Assembly (NCBI RefSeq): GCF_905475345.1
Contig: NC_066594.1
Coordinates: 6,371,001-6,435,000, forward strand
DNA length: 64,000 bases
Source of the DNA: Vespula vulgaris
Lineage: Eukaryota; Arthropoda; Insecta; Hymenoptera; Vespidae
Direction: 5' to 3'
Below the pieces are notes generated by a model. That model was given only the letters and a program-made list of their open reading frames with translations. It was not told the origin of the DNA and did not search any database. Both the position numbers and the translations under genes were made by a program. Within the stretch, counting starts at the first letter, position 1, and each line of letters starts with the position of its first letter. Positions 25,927 through 40,537 of this stretch are shown in pieces.

Positions 25927-25957
<31 letters not shown>

Positions 25958-27819
25958 ATTATACTAATTACTTCGATTAAAGGAATTACCTGTACAGATT
26001 TGTGTTTTGCAAAAAGAAGCAAACAAAAATTTAATGATGTTGCCGTAGTGTCGTGACCCTGCAGAAATATATTTTTTTTTTTATTTTTTTATTTATCCTT
26101 TTTTATAAATTATTTTCATTTATTTTTTACTTTTCGAAATAGACTACACACTATGTGATATTTACGTACAGCAAACATGAAAGTATCGACCTCTTCTTGA
26201 ATTCCTTCGTCATTGATTTGATTATCTTTCGAAGCGGCTATGAGTAAATCTAACATAGCAAGTTTTTTCTTGGACATCGAATCTGTAAAATAAAAAAAAA
26301 AAAGATCGATTAACCCATTTATTTTTTATCGAATTTTGTGTAATCATTTTTATGATTCATATTTTTTTATTAAACAATTAAAATACTCTTATAAGTATTG
26401 TTGGATTCTTTAGCAAATACGTCGTTTTCATCCATTTCTTCCAAATTTTGTAAGTATTTCCCGTTAGTTTGTTGATGAAAACGTTTCCTTTCCGTGATTA
26501 TCTGAAATAACGGTAAAAGAACAAAGCAAAAAATCAAATTGATCTATTATTCGCTCAATTTAAATGAGAAAAAAGAAATAGAGAAAAAATAAAATCTTAC
26601 GTTTGATGAAAAATCGTGCAATGTTTTCAAAAGTTTTTTTTGTTTTCTGCCAAGCGATGAAAATGAAAATATGAAATCTGAATGGTACCAAGGTCTCAAA
26701 ATTCTAAAAAAGAAAAAAAAAATAAATAAATAACGATAAATTTTTCCTTTAGATTAAAGCGATGTCTTTCGAATAAATATATATAAAATTGATTAATTAC
26801 CTGTACGATACAATTTTGCTGAAATTGTGAACAGCTTCGCGGTATTTAATTTGTAACTCTTCTTTTCCCTTTAAAGGGATACCCATGGCCGTTTCTACGA
26901 AAATGAACTTTAAAATATAAATCATTTATTCTTTGATAAATGTTATAACAACGAAATTAAAAATATTTATTTTATTTAACTAACCGCATATAGCATTTAA
27001 AGTGTGCTTGTTTGCAAGCTGCAACGTATCTTTTATAATTGGCCCATCTTTGGTTTCCTCTTTCAATGATGTTACAAGATATTTTGCCTCTTCGTTAAAT
27101 GTTATAAGAAAATGTTTCAGAATATTAAAGTGAAAGGAAGGCGTTAAAATTTTTCGTCGTCGTTGCCATGTGTCACCTTTCAAATAAAACCTTACGTTAA
27201 TTATTATTAAATTATTCCAAGTATTATAATATCAAGTTCATATTATTACCACTGCTAGTTACCAATCCATTAGATAGCCAAGGTTTTATATAATTATAAG
27301 CTGTACTTTTTTCTATATTTTTGCTACTCTTGACTAGTTTCTACGATGAAAATAAAAAATGTACATACATATACATAAACTTATATTCACGCTATAATAT
27401 ATATATCTGTATATATATATATATATATATATTACATCCTCATATACATATATATATATATTCTCTCTTTTTTCCATAAAATTACGTTAATGGATATGAT
27501 GTAAAAAGAGAAAGGAAATAAAATTTATTACGCTTTTGCATTTATAATTACTTACCTCAATATCCTTCGGATGAAGTAGAGTTACCGAGGTAAAAAAGAA
27601 GGACCATACTTTATAGATTGGATAGTATTCTTTATCGACTTCCAAAAGTTTTCCGAAAGTTTTTTCTAAATTGCTAGACTGGAATCTTAAAATATTTCCT
27701 ATTATGGGATATGCTTTTGGTCCTGGAACATCTTGAAGTATTCTTCCTATTCTTCGATATTTTATATAATAGTGTAATAAAAATAAAAATGAAATAAAAC
27801 CCAATAAGATTGTGAACAT
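25189..27819 (-). CDS. Cytochrome P450, CYP4 family
   Basis: Eleven coding exons in coding order: 27819-27556, 27340-27250, 27176-26985, 26894-26801, 26703-26601, 26501-26387, 26282-26170, 26058-25990, 25888-25720, 25613-25434 and 25349-25189. They join in frame to 516 residues, normal for CYP4. Seen: an N-terminal membrane anchor (LLGFISFLFLLHYYI) with the P-G-P hinge; the CYP4-type W-Q-R-R-R-K-I-L-T-P-S-F-H-F helix C; the I-helix oxygen motif AGHDTT (324-329); ESLR of helix K (382-385); PDRF (435-438); and the heme loop FSAGLRNCIG (455-464) with axial cysteine 462. It should be an ER monooxygenase, probably acting on fatty acids, hydrocarbons or other lipophilic compounds; the substrate cannot be told. 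No CYP4G-type insertion was seen. The ATG follows an acceptor at about 27827, and a non-coding 5' exon with donor CTG|GTAAGTG ends at 28103. All motifs are intact. Confidence 0.93.
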
Positions 27820-28103
27820 TATATCTGTAGAAAAAAACGAAAAATTAATTGAATATAATCTTTTCACATAACATACACACATATACGCGCGCGATCTTAC
27901 ACAATACGAAAATATGAAAAAAGAAAAATCCTACTATGCGTACACGCGTAATATTTACACGTATAAATATAAAATAATAATTATAATTAATATACGAACG
28001 AACATTAATATTCGATTGAAATGAACACGATATTTTATTATTATTCATTTTATATATTATTTCACGATTAAAGTTTTAAACGTAAAAATAATTTTCACTT
28101 ACC

Positions 28104-31100
28104 AGCTGTAATTGGCGAACGAAAAGAAAAATAAAAGAATAAAAAATTGATAATAATAATGTAATCGAAGCACTCGGAACTGTTAATATACTATTACAAT
28201 TCGAAAAATAATTTCAAATTATGCCCAAAATCAGTAGTAGATGTGTCCGGAATAATAAATGGCTAGTAACTGAATAACTGTACGCTTGTGAAGTCCATGA
28301 TCACCAAAAAACGAAGATGTTATATGGACGGACGCATAATTATAAATGGACAGAAAAAGATTAAAGTAGTAATAATGTTGTTAGAGCCTTGGGACACAAA
28401 TTGACGTAATAGGTAAAACATAAATAGTAATATATAAGTGCTATTATATTTAAGACTGCCATAAATCAAATTTCAACCAATCATAATAATAATTGGAAAA
28501 AATAATGCGAAAATATAATTCTTAAATATCAAGTATCACATGCTGTATTCTCGTTTTCATATTATATTTTTTGTTTTATTTCGTCTTACAAAACGCAATG
28601 CTCTCGATAATTTCGGTCGCGACATGATAAATAATCTCAAAATTTGTATACTGGTATTTCGAAGCAATAATAAAATTTTTAATGTTTTAATAAATTTGCA
28701 GAATATTCTCGACAATTTTGATCCCGATGTACGGATATATTATTATATTATTATATTATTTAACATTTTTAATTATTTTTATTATACTTATTAAAATTTG
28801 TATTCTAATAACTCTTTGCGATTAGAAAATTTTGAATATTTTAACGAGTTTAAATGGCGGGATGAGAAATGCATTTGATTGGTTGGATACCAAAATAGAG
28901 AATAATGGATTCTGATTGGTGGATTTTCATATAGAAATTATTTGTTATATTTTACATCGATGAATGTTTTGATCTTTAAATAAAATCAGGGAAACGATAA
29001 TAAAGTTGTATGAATAATGTAGTGTAAGATTATAATGTGTCAATGTGTTTGTCTATACAAAAGGAAACGAAAGATTTTTTTATCATAATTTTATACCGGC
29101 TTGTTATAATCTTACCAGTAATTTGGACTTTTGAATTTGTGACAAAATATATTTTTCTTAGATACGAGAGATGTGTCAAATATTAGAAAAATATTTAAAG
29201 TACATCTATCTAAAAAGTCGTACGATGATTTGCAAAATATATAATACAAAAAGAAACAACAAAATTTAATTATATATTTATTATATTATACAAATAAAAA
29301 TTAATTATAGTATCTGATGATTTTACGAAAATTAACCTGATCGTATAATTGAATAAAGTTAAAGAAATATTACGAATAAATTACTTTATTTTATTTATTA
29401 ACGATCGATATTACCAATTAATTTAATTTTAACATATGTCATTAAATCGTTTTATTAGTCATTTAAGCGTTACGAATGATCAATGGATATACAAAAGCAA
29501 TATTAATGGATTGTAGAATAATAATTATACAGTACTTGATATAACTTATACGATACTAAGTATAACAATGGACTTGATATAAAACAAATGAAAACGTGGT
29601 ATAAGTTGTAAAATACAGTATATTAGTGTAACGATAAAATAGAAAAGAATTAATTATACAAATATTTATTCGTAATGTAATTATATAAGTTAATAAAATA
29701 TTTGATGCCGCTAATAAAATAAACTATTGAAGTCAACGTATTTGATGAATAATTCTCGTACAGCATAAGAATATTTTTAAAATATTTAGTTTTATATATC
29801 AATGTATTCAATGCATTAAAATGTAAATGCATGGAAGAAAAACTGGAAAATAAATTCGCTATGTTACTGATAGTACTAGTATATATAATGCATGTTAAAA
29901 ATATGACGTTTAAAGCGAACGAATAATTTTTTTTAATATATGTACTTTTTTTCATATATATATATATGTGCGTGTGTGTGTAAATTTTATCTAGGTTTAT
30001 AACAGAGAAATGCATTTTTATAAATCGATGAATTAATCTACAAATATAATCGCGTTAAAAATAAACATAATATCAAAATATACGAATAAGGAATTAATGA
30101 ATTTTTGTAAATCAAATTCGTATTAAATATAGTGTCCAAAGATTATTTAGAAAATCAGATATCGATTGTATTTTATGTTTTCTAAAGTTATTTTAAATGA
30201 TTGCATCAAAGAGTGAATTATTTTATGAATGTATATTGTGTATATATATATATGGTCGTGATTTAAGAAATTGTTTCTAGTAATCCCATAAAATGAAAAG
30301 AGAAAGAGTATGATAATTATTAAATTGTAAATAATATAATAATTAATTTTTGTAATAATTATATTATAATATAATTATATATATATATATATATATAAAA
30401 TATTAAATAAGGAATTAATATTGACAGAAAATAAGAAAGCAACAAATACTGTTGCAATAATTTTTCATACATTCTTATTTCATTTATTTTTCGTGCATTA
30501 TATATCCTTAGTACAGAAAAACTTATTGGAATGATATCATGTTATATAATTATGGATGATTGCATAATTGTAATATTAAATTATACAATTGCTTTGCGTA
30601 AAGTAAATATTTTCATTTATTATTAATATCCCATTAATGTCTCTTTCAGCTTTTTATGTATGAATGAAGTTAAAAATGAAAAAGTAAAAAAAATTATGTA
30701 CATTACCTGTGAATTCGCAGGTATATTTATATTCTTGTCAAATTATATATCAATTTCACAACTAATGTTTTTTTTTTTTTTGTTTAAAATTAACAATCTA
30801 CATGTACATAAATATATATATACATGTATTTAAGAATATGTATCGCTTTATATAAATTACGAATATGTCATTTGATGATCTATTAGCTGCACAAATCAGT
30901 TTTTCCTTTCTTTTTTTTTTTTTTACAATATCTCGTAGGGAACAAATAAATTTTCTTTTAAAATTATATTGCAATCGTTCATGAATGTTAATATAAAAAG
31001 ACCATCCTTATCTATAATTTCTAATTTCAACATACAAAGTTTTGTTTTCAGATATTATAGTATTAATCTATAATATAGTATGTAGATATTTTGTATACTC

Positions 31101-31622
31101 CTTGTTTTTTCTATCTTAAGCATCTAATACGGACGAGTTATATGTAATAGTAATAATAATAGTAATAATAGTAATAGTAATAGTAATAATAATAATAATA
31201 ATAACAATATTATGTATATATATATATGAGGCTATTAAAAAACAATACCAATCTGCATGTGAAATTAAAGCTTTATAATGGACAGATAATTTACGAGTAT
31301 ATAAAGTTATATCGAAATAAGATAAAGTAAACTTGACGTGATGACGTTCATCCCATTATACGATGTTATAATCGAAAATTAAAAAAAATTTTCTTGTTCA
31401 AAGTTTTGCTACATAACAATAATTTGTAAAATTATATATTTTAAAATTCTCATGAATTATAGAATATGTAAGATGTTCTTGTCTTATGTTTCATGTTTTA
31501 TTTCGAACGATATCACTTCTTTTTCTTTTCTTTTCTTTTCTTTTTTTTTAAAGAGAGAAATAGAATATTCAAAAATACGCTTATGAATTCCAGTTGTTGC
31601 TCCTTTTGTTTAATTATTTTTT
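28104..31622. other. Gene-poor AT-rich intergenic region
   Basis: No convincing coding exon on either strand. The P450 transcription start should lie near the left edge. Around 28855-28930 there is a small cluster of promoter-like motifs (see findings). Otherwise the stretch is AT-rich, with TA tracts (30242-30253, 30378-30396), a TAA/TAG trinucleotide tract at about 31147-31203 and TTTTC repeats at 31519-31550. AATAAA on the minus strand at 31497-31502 is the likely Pep poly(A) signal. Confidence 0.5.
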
Positions 31623-34600
31623 TTATCGCCGAGATCTTCGAGCACGAGGACCACCACCGCGTCCTCGTGAATATCCACGTCCTCGTGGTGATTTATTCAT
31701 TTGCGGAGTGTGTGTAACTTCAACGCTAACCGGCGTTGTTTTTTCAAGTTCTGCATGTTCTTTCTCATCACCGTCGTCTATTAAATTTCCTATTTCAAGA
31801 TCATTGTCATTATCTATGTCAGCCCACATTTTTTCAACGGGCGTTTTCTTTTCTTGCTCGTTAGTAACATTTTCTGTAGTTTGTTCATTATTTCCACTCG
31901 TTTCGTTATTCTCATCTTCCTCTGATTCCGCATCAGCTTCTAAAGGATCATATTTTTCATCCCCATCGGTTTTCTTCTGAACCGAGGAACTTTCATTGCT
32001 GTTATCTTGTGTCTCTTTAGTTTCTCCGTTATCTTCATCCTCGGAATGAGCAACTTTACGGCGTTTCCAATTGCCTTCGTATTCCTCGCTATTTTGTGAT
32101 GAGTTATCTCTCTTGGTCTGTAACATGTACGTTTTAAAATGAAATATGTATTACGTATGAACAAATTATATATAAAATTTTATTTACGATAAAAACTAAT
32201 AGCTTACCTCAATGTCTTCAGTTTCTTTAGATTCTGCATTTGTAGTATTAGCAGTTAAAGATTTAACTTCTTGCACGAAATTTCTGTAATGCGTTATGCT
32301 ACGAAGATGAGCGTTCATGTCTTCGGATAATAACATAAATCTTCGACATTTTTCGCAATAATATCCTTGCACTTCCTTCACTAAAGATTTACCTATATAA
32401 GAAAAGAATTTCTTAATTAAACAAGTACAATTTCGAGTACGTGAAAATCGTTAAAAATCAGAATTATTGATTAATCGTAAAATATTGTTGCATTGACATA
32501 CCTATGGATAATTGATTTTGTCGACAATACCTGTAAGAAGGTATTTTAAATTTCTTATCCTTCAAATTTTCTGAAATGTCAGTGATAAATTCGTGCTCTC
32601 CGGATTCATCTTCCTTCTCACTTTTTTGATCAGGGCCAATATCCTTTTCTTCGTCATCAGCGGTACGAACTTCAGCTTCGCCCTTTCCAAGTTTTTCTGT
32701 AATTATTTATCATCGTAAATAACGTGTAATTAACGTATTCCAATGATTTTTATATTAATTTTTTACTCACCTTTCTTTTTATTCTTACGTTGTTCTTCAC
32801 ATTGTACAGCATTTTTCATATGAGCTGGCGTTAGACAATGTTCATCGTATTCTATGCGAGATGGAAACTCTTTTAAACATGGGAAACAACGTGGATGCAA
32901 AAATGTTTTCAACTGTTGATGCTTCTCGCTTTTACGGTGCGTTGACAAAGTTCCATAAAAATTTAAATCACACATTGTACAATATTCTCTTATATTGAGA
33001 TCTACAGGTATCTAAAATTTACACATAGAAAATATTTTTTTTTAACTAAAAAAACATTGTTTACATCATACGAGATTGCTATTATGAAACTAATTACTTC
33101 TTATATCATATATATATATATACTCTTTTTTTTATGAAGAGCACAAAAAAGAAAACTCATTATATTTCTTCTTGAAAAATAATTTGTTTACATAATTTTT
33201 TATAATCACTGACTCGTATAGCGAAATATAACAAACCTTTTTGCCTCGACGTTTAGAATTATTTAGACTAAGTCCACGTTGTTCCTCTGCTACTCTTAAT
33301 TCGTGTCTCATTAAATCAACTTTTAATTTATACGATTCGTCCAATTTTTCCATCATTAGTTGATGTGCACGTCCTCTTAAATGATTCTCAAAGGACTGTA
33401 AAGAAATTTTGTATTAGTATTACACATATATATGTATATATGATTGGAAAACAATATAATTTACAAATATTTACATAACCATCCCACATATGTTTGTTAC
33501 ATATGTAACAAAACATATGGCTCATTGGTACTTCCGCATAACGGCTTTCTGCATGTCTAGCTTCAGATTTCTTTCCAGTTGCTTTTGAATCCTTGTCAGA
33601 GTTAGTTGCATTTGCTTCTTTAGATGTTTCTTCTGTAGCAGTATTATTAGTAGCAGCAGCGGTATTAGTAGTAGTAGTTGTAGTAGTAACAGCAGCAGCA
33701 GCAGCGGTAGCAGAACATTTTTCTATTTTTTTTTCGTCTTCATCTTCTTTTGTAACTTTTGCTTCCGTATCATTTGTCTTATCTATTTTAACTTCTTCTA
33801 CTTCATTCTTCTCATCCTTCCAGTCACGTTTTTTATCTTCAGATTCTTCCACAAGTTCACTAATTCAAAGATAAATACGTGTCTTTCATTGAAATATATA
33901 TTGTATATATTATACGTATATATATATATAGATATATATATATATATAGATTTGAAATAAGTATATCATAACAAGAAAATCTAAATGCCTATGACAGACA
34001 TTATAATTTAGAATGTTAACATGTGATCAATTATCCAGTAATATTAAATACATAAGATATGTATGTAAAACTTAGAAAATTGATTGGGCAGAAGATTTCT
34101 CACACTTTTCACACCAAATCGTGTTTGAAATTTTTAGTCGTCCATTATAATGGACTAATACACTAGATGGTGTTTTTAGATAAGAGGGCATGTGAGAATA
34201 AATCGATATGTGTATGAATTTCGATGTAGCGTAAATGTATTGTCAATATTGAAAAGTAAATGCTCACTAAGTATCATTTATAATATGGAATAAATATGTG
34301 ATACAATTTAATGACAGAAAAGAGAAAGGAAGTAGTGTCGACTGTATTATAGACAGTAATACCAAGAAACATCATACATACAAAGATAGATGACAGAATG
34401 AGACTTACTGAAGTTTGAAGAAACTATTCGCAATCACCAGGAGCTTACCTTTTAGCAACAGGTGCTTCTGCTTTTTCATTATCAGAGGTCTTATTGTCCT
34501 GCTGTTCCTTTTTGGCAGTCTGATTTTGTTTAGAGGCAGGAATTGGTTTAGAAGATTTATCGTTGCGATGTTGATTTTGGTTTCCATTCATACGTTGATT

Positions 34601-36122
34601 GCCAGACTGGGGTGCACGAGATTGTTGTGCAGATAGGCCACGTCGCCCAGCAGGGCCATCTCGGGCTCGATTGCCCATCTAGTCATGTAGGTCAAATGAC
34701 CAAACCATCATGAGAAGTATCTGATAAAACTGCGATTCTTCTCAAGTCGAATTTGGTTCTAGGAACCATTGGACACTTGAGGGAGAAAAATGTTCTATTC
34801 GATATGGAAGCAGGACATGTATGGCGAAACAACGAAGGTCATTGATTCCACTCAAAGGTGGAAGGGAAAGGAAAATCATAACATGTAGTTGAAGATGCTA
34901 AACGTAGCATATAGTTTTATTTTGTATCTGCAATGATCATTATGATCATGCTTATGATATTTATAAAACTGTTTTTGTCCTCCAAAAGAAATTTATCATT
35001 GGAATGAAGAAGACTTTTAAGTCCCACATGCGTGCAATTGTTTTGAAAATATCTGTACCATCGACTTTATTTGAGACGATAGACAGAAGACAGAATATAG
35101 GTGAAGCAAGTCGACAGAAAATAATGCCCATATATTATCACTGAAATTTGTGCCTCAACATTGTTAATTTCCATAGATCAAATGGAAAGAGATCTTTGAA
35201 ATCAATATCTATCGGCAGAGATTTATAATGAAATTGTATAGTGATGATTTATTCCCTTGAAAATCATAGGATACAAACTTTGTCAAATGATAACAATTGT
35301 TTATATCTTTGTGATTCATAGAGTACTTTTGATCGAATACCTGAATTGTCAATCAAGCAATTGATATGTGAAGACGAATTTTAAGTATTGGGATGTTTCA
35401 AAGATACAAAAGAAAGAAAGGAAGTGTGGACTAAAATTTGCCCATTTTCAACTTCCACTTAAAAATCCACTAAGCATTTTAGAAAGGCTTGCGCCTGTTT
35501 CTAAAAACAAAATACTGTATAGTTGCATACCTTATTGTACGGTTGAGGTCGTTGATTCTTGACAGGGTGTCTTACTGGACGATCGTTAAATCGTCCTGAT
35601 GAAAAGTTTTGTTGATTTGGAAAGTTCGGTCCTGGTCCAGAAAAATTATTTCCAAGGCTGAGTAAAGATGGTACCTTATTCAAAAGGAATAATTATTTTA
35701 ATAAATCTTGAAGAAGCTATTCAGAAATTATATTTCATCTTACATGGGAAATTAAAAAGAAAACTCACTTGTGGTTGTGTTTCTTGTTGAGTACGTAACA
35801 AATTCGAAAGAAGATTACTCGCTATTGCTAGCTGTGCTTGCGGAGAAGCCAAAGATATATTATTATTTGGAGTAGGTAAAATTCCTCTTCCAGGCATCAT
35901 TCCTCCTTCCCAAGGATTCATTCCGCTATTTCCTCCTCCTCCACCCATACCACCTCCCATATTGTTTCCCATACCACCACCGCCACCACCGCCGCCGCCT
36001 CCACCTCCTCCTCCTCCTCCACCGATATTACCAGGTCTACCTCCACCTCCTCCACTATTTCCACGATTATTGAAGTTTCGATTCCCAAAGGAATCTCTTT
36101 TTAATCCACGATTAAAAGACAT
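31623..36122 (-). CDS. Pep: Zinc finger protein on ecdysone puffs (PEP-like nuclear RNA-binding protein)
   Basis: Nine coding exons in coding order: 36122-35769, 35674-35531, 34678-34449, 33859-33475, 33395-33237, 33011-32771, 32696-32502, 32392-32208 and 32117-31623. They join in frame to 795 residues. The N-terminus is rich in Gly, Asn and Arg with a long glycine run (about residues 31-64), then N-P-W-E-G-G-M-M. A Lys/Glu region carries an Ala/Thr tract. Four C2H2 zinc fingers of the dsRNA/matrin-like type follow: C360/C363/H376/H382, C435/C438/H449/H455, C466/C469/H482/H488 and C582/C585/H598/H604. An acidic segment and an RGRG/RRSRR tail end the protein. Drosophila PEP associates with hnRNPs on active ecdysone puffs; the same nuclear RNP role is inferred here. 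A 5' UTR intron is shown by the acceptor just upstream of the ATG and a donor G|GTACGT near 36674. The assignment rests on finger spacing and terminal motifs. Confidence 0.85.
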
Positions 36123-36674
36123 GTTTTTCTGTAAGACGATTATTATTAAAAATACATTTTAGAATAATCATGACGATATCTAGAAATTTTATGATACAAT
36201 AAATTTACATATAGAACTTGAATTCATAATTAAAAACTTCCGTATATTTCCATTGGGAAATATCAGAGAATTTATTCATCAATTTATAATCTATTGCGTT
36301 TCATGTCGCTAAATATCTACGGATCATAACGTTTCCAGTATTACGATATATACATGTATATCATAGAAATCTAACAAAATATAAATAAATTAATGAACAT
36401 TTCAATGATCTTAATAATAATATTTCGTTTGAATAAATAAGCATATAGGAAGATATTTAATTCACATGGATTTTTATAAAAAAGGACGCCGTCGTAAATC
36501 TGTAAGGAATTTATCGTAGGCGTCCTTACCACAATATATACGTATATACGTTATCTTTCGATATTAGAAAATCCACATGATATTATTTTTGATTTTTAAT
36601 AATATAATTTTTCTCTATAAATATTGCTTAAAATCTGATAAAAATAATAAAATATTATCAACAATATACGTACC

Positions 36675-37407
36675 GAAATATATCAGGGCGTGGAATAAGT
36701 AAGCGAATATACCCAAGCCTAAAACGAAATGGAAATTGCCAAAGCAGGGCTGCCAGACGCTTAACCAATAATGGTTGCAAACTGTTAATCCTTAACGATC
36801 GTAAAAAAAAGTATGTTCGTTAAAACGTACGTATGATTGTCAGTACGTTGTCAGTATCATTTGAAACAAAATACTAATTAACCAATGCCCACTTATCTGT
36901 GCAAAAGAATATTTGTAATTGGTAAATATCGTAGATCCAAATCAGGTTAGCCAATCAAAAGACTCTTTCTGTTGTCCAATTGATAGATCGTAAGTTAGCA
37001 CCAATTTCATTGGTTCGTAATTCGATACCTCGTTATAGTAGAAATTAAAATAATGTGATTCGTCGTATTTTATAAATACATATATATTATACTTAGTAAA
37101 TATTACAATAAAAATAATTCATTTCAAAGTTCAAGAAAATGATCATGATATTTTTCTATTCGTAATTACTAAGTAACGTAGAACTAATAAGTATTAATCG
37201 GTATATTAGTAATAATAATATTATTCAAAAATATCGATTGTGTTCAAGAATATCGATCAAAGATATAAAACGATTAAATTAATTATCAACAGATATCTTT
37301 GTTACGTATCTACTTTCTTGTAAATAATAAAATAGAACAATGATTATAATATAATATTGAATATATTCGAGGAAATAATAATATACATATATACCATACA
37401 CACATTA

Positions 37408-37486
<79 letters not shown>

Positions 37487-37760
37487 CGGATCGAAAAATG
37501 AGAAAAGTATTCTATTTCGAGTTTCTTAGAATTTGATGAAAAAGGGCGGGGAAAGGTATGGAAGGAGACACGAGGTTCGCCGAACCGTGACGTATATAGC
37601 CGAACGCGTGCGCGTTGGCGCGATGCCTAGCGTTGTCGGGCCCGGGGTTGTTCAGTATTCCGCGCGTCGTTGTACAGTGTAGTAGTTTTGTTTTTGTTTT
37701 CCTTCGGTGATCTTTTTTCTATCGAAGCGCGACGAACTTCGTTCTTGTCCGAGAAAGACA
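36675..37760. promoter_or_regulatory. Head-to-head promoter region of Pep (-) and the RGK gene (+)
   Basis: The left part, 36760-37020, holds several CCAAT boxes in both orientations (near 36765, 36952 and 37005) just upstream of the Pep non-coding first exon, whose donor is near 36674. A TA/CATA microsatellite at 37408-37483 separates it from a GC- and CpG-rich island at about 37540-37740 (gcgtgcgcgttggcgcg, gggcccgggg). The island has an initiator-like TCAGT at 37651 and is probably where the RGK transcript starts. Transcription starts are inferred. Confidence 0.5.
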
Positions 37761-38846
37761 AGAGATGTGAGACGAGATTGTGAAAGAAAGAAAACAAAAA
37801 AAAAAGTGACAAAAGAATATTAAGAAGAAAGGGTGAAAGGTTTAAAAAAGGAATCGTATAAACGACAATCGATAATTGTTGCTTTTGAAAAAGGGTAAAG
37901 TTTTTTTACGAAGTAAGCAAACATTAATTTATATTTGACGTTTATATAGAATTTCTATAAGACAAAGTTATATTCGTAGTAATAATGTTCGTATGTGTGT
38001 AGGTGTGCGAGAGAGAGAGAGAAAGTGAGAGTGACAGTAAGCTGGCAATAATAAGTAGAACTTCCAAGGAAATTGAAACGTTTTATACTCGTTTAGATTC
38101 TTTTTTCTGATAATAGAGAGAATTATTGAAAACTGAAAAGAAAGAGAGAGAAAGAGAGAGAGAGTAAGAGAGTGAGAGAGAGTAAATGTATGTGTGCGTA
38201 TGTCTGTGTTAACATAAACGAGAAATCATACAAGTCATGTGAGATTCACATGCGATTTTCGGATAGGTTTACGTAGAATTATTTAACAATTTCATATTTG
38301 GTTATATTAAAATTCTGCTAAAATATACGTCATTTATGTTAGAAACATACGTATTAGGATTGGATTTTAAGAATAATCTGATATAAATAACCTAAAAAAG
38401 GTTAATACATAATACACAACGCACAAGCGTGTGTACATGCGTGCGCACATACACATACACACACACACACGCGCGCGTTAGCATGTATACAAACACCTAT
38501 ACACATACACAGACGCATGCCGTAAAGAAACGTAGATTTATAGGTTTTGGACGCGCAAAACCAGTCAAATCTTTCCATATGTTTGTTCCGTTAGTAATTT
38601 CGAACGCGGTTTAGTTTATTGAAATAGAGACAAATTCGTGTGGCCACGTCGTAGAATCATAGCTTTGCTTTTCTTCTATTCAAATTGCGCGCTTCCAAAC
38701 TGTTTTTTTGGCGGTAAATACAAACGTATAGATACGAGTATCTATATGTAGATTAGGCTTTTGAAATAAATTTTCTTTTTTTTTTCTTCTTTTTAGATTG
38801 TATATATATAGATATATGTATGTATGTGTATATGTATATATGTATG

Positions 38847-38880
<34 letters not shown>

Positions 38881-40537
38881 TATAGATCTATAGATACATC
38901 TACTTTTGAAGGATCGCGTATAATGAAATTAAAAACAAATCTTTCCGTATCGTATTAATATTAAATGCGAGACATTACAGCTTTCAAAGATAATAGATTT
39001 TACGTCTAATTAACTTTACGAGAGCTCTTTTACGGTATCCAATAAAAATGAGAGGACATCGTATTAAACGCTTTCGAGGACACCTAGGTTCCAATGAATT
39101 TTGCTGATCGAAGATAATTAAGGAGAATAAAAAAAAAAAGAAAAAAGAAACGTATAACTTGTGAAATTGGATTATAATTGAAACGATTTTTTCATTATTA
39201 CTATCGAATCGCGTATTGCGAAATAAAGTTTGAAAAAAAAAGAGAAAAAAAGGAAATAATAAAAAAGTTAAAAGGAAGTACAATTGTTTGCGGACATTTT
39301 TTTTTTACATTCCTTTTTTCGAAAAGATAAATAACCAATTTTTGGAAATGAATGAAATTTAATTCCTTGTTAAGGAAGTTAATTTTTGTATTTCGTTTTT
39401 CGAAAGAACGGGCAAACGAACGAAAAAAAAGTAACAAACCGATAGATACGTAGTAATCTATCGACGAGTACGAGTATTTTAATTAATAAATACGTCTAGA
39501 CGAAACGTGTACGCTAACGGATATATCTGAAACAGGATGGGAAAACTCGTCAGATCGAAGGGCAATTTTTTTTTCGCTCACGAAGAGAGAAGTGTAGTGC
39601 ATCCGTTAATTAATTAATTAATTAATTAGTTAATTATATAATTAAATAAACTATTAATTAATTTTTTAATCTCATAATCGAAAACAATATCGTTTCAAAC
39701 GCAAGAACGATCGACTAAGTTCCTATTTTCTTTTTTCTTTTCTTTTCTTTTTTTTTTTTTTTGAAAGGGGTGTTGTATCCTTGCAGATATCGTGATATCG
39801 AAGGGTGGATCTCTGTAAGCATATAAAAATCCGCTCAATTCGTAAAATCTCGAAAATCTGAAGAAGGATCGAGCTTGTAGAAAGAAGGAAAAGAAGAAGA
39901 AAAAAAAGAAAGAAAAACAAAAGGATGATCTATTATCAAGATTACGATATAAATAAAATTATTTATCAAGAATGCGATTAGAGAAAGAAAAAAGAAGAGA
40001 AGAAGAAGTAGAAGTAGAAGAAGAAGGAGAAGGAGAAGGAGAAGAAGAAGAAGAAGAAGAAGAAGAAGAAAGAGAGATAAAAGGAGAAGAAGATAATCGA
40101 GTTACGTTGGGAACGCGTGGATCATCGGATCGTGCGGAAGTGCCTCTTGGGAGGGTAAATATCTCTTATACGTTATAAAGGACAACAACCTAGGGGATAT
40201 AGAGCGCGATTTGAAGTTGGGTAAACTTTTCTTACTCGAAGATATTTGCTTTGAGATTATATATAAAAAAAAAAAGAAAAAAATAAAAAGACAGAAAAAA
40301 GGAGGAAAGGAAGAAATTACGTCTTTTGTTCGACGTAACGGTGAGTTGCAAAAACAAAAATGCGATAAAAATCGAAGGGAGATTAAAAAAACGAAAGAGA
40401 GATCCAAAAGAGAGAAGAAGAAGAAGAAGAAGAAGAAGAAGAAAAAGAAAAAAGAAAAAAGAAAAATCATTTGCAGAAGGATTATTTTCTTCTTCGTACG
40501 ATCGATCTCGAAAAGGAATATATATTTAACCGATAAA

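Noticed and set aside
28540..28794. An 84-codon + strand frame in the gene-poor region
   Set aside because: Biased Ile/Asn/Phe composition typical of AT-rich DNA, no motif; an internal imperfect duplication explains its slight regularity.
40211..40537. In-frame upstream extension of the RGK first coding exon
   Set aside because: It consists mostly of lysine and arginine from A-rich and GAA repeats; the AAAATGGCGG start at 40538 is the sensible one.
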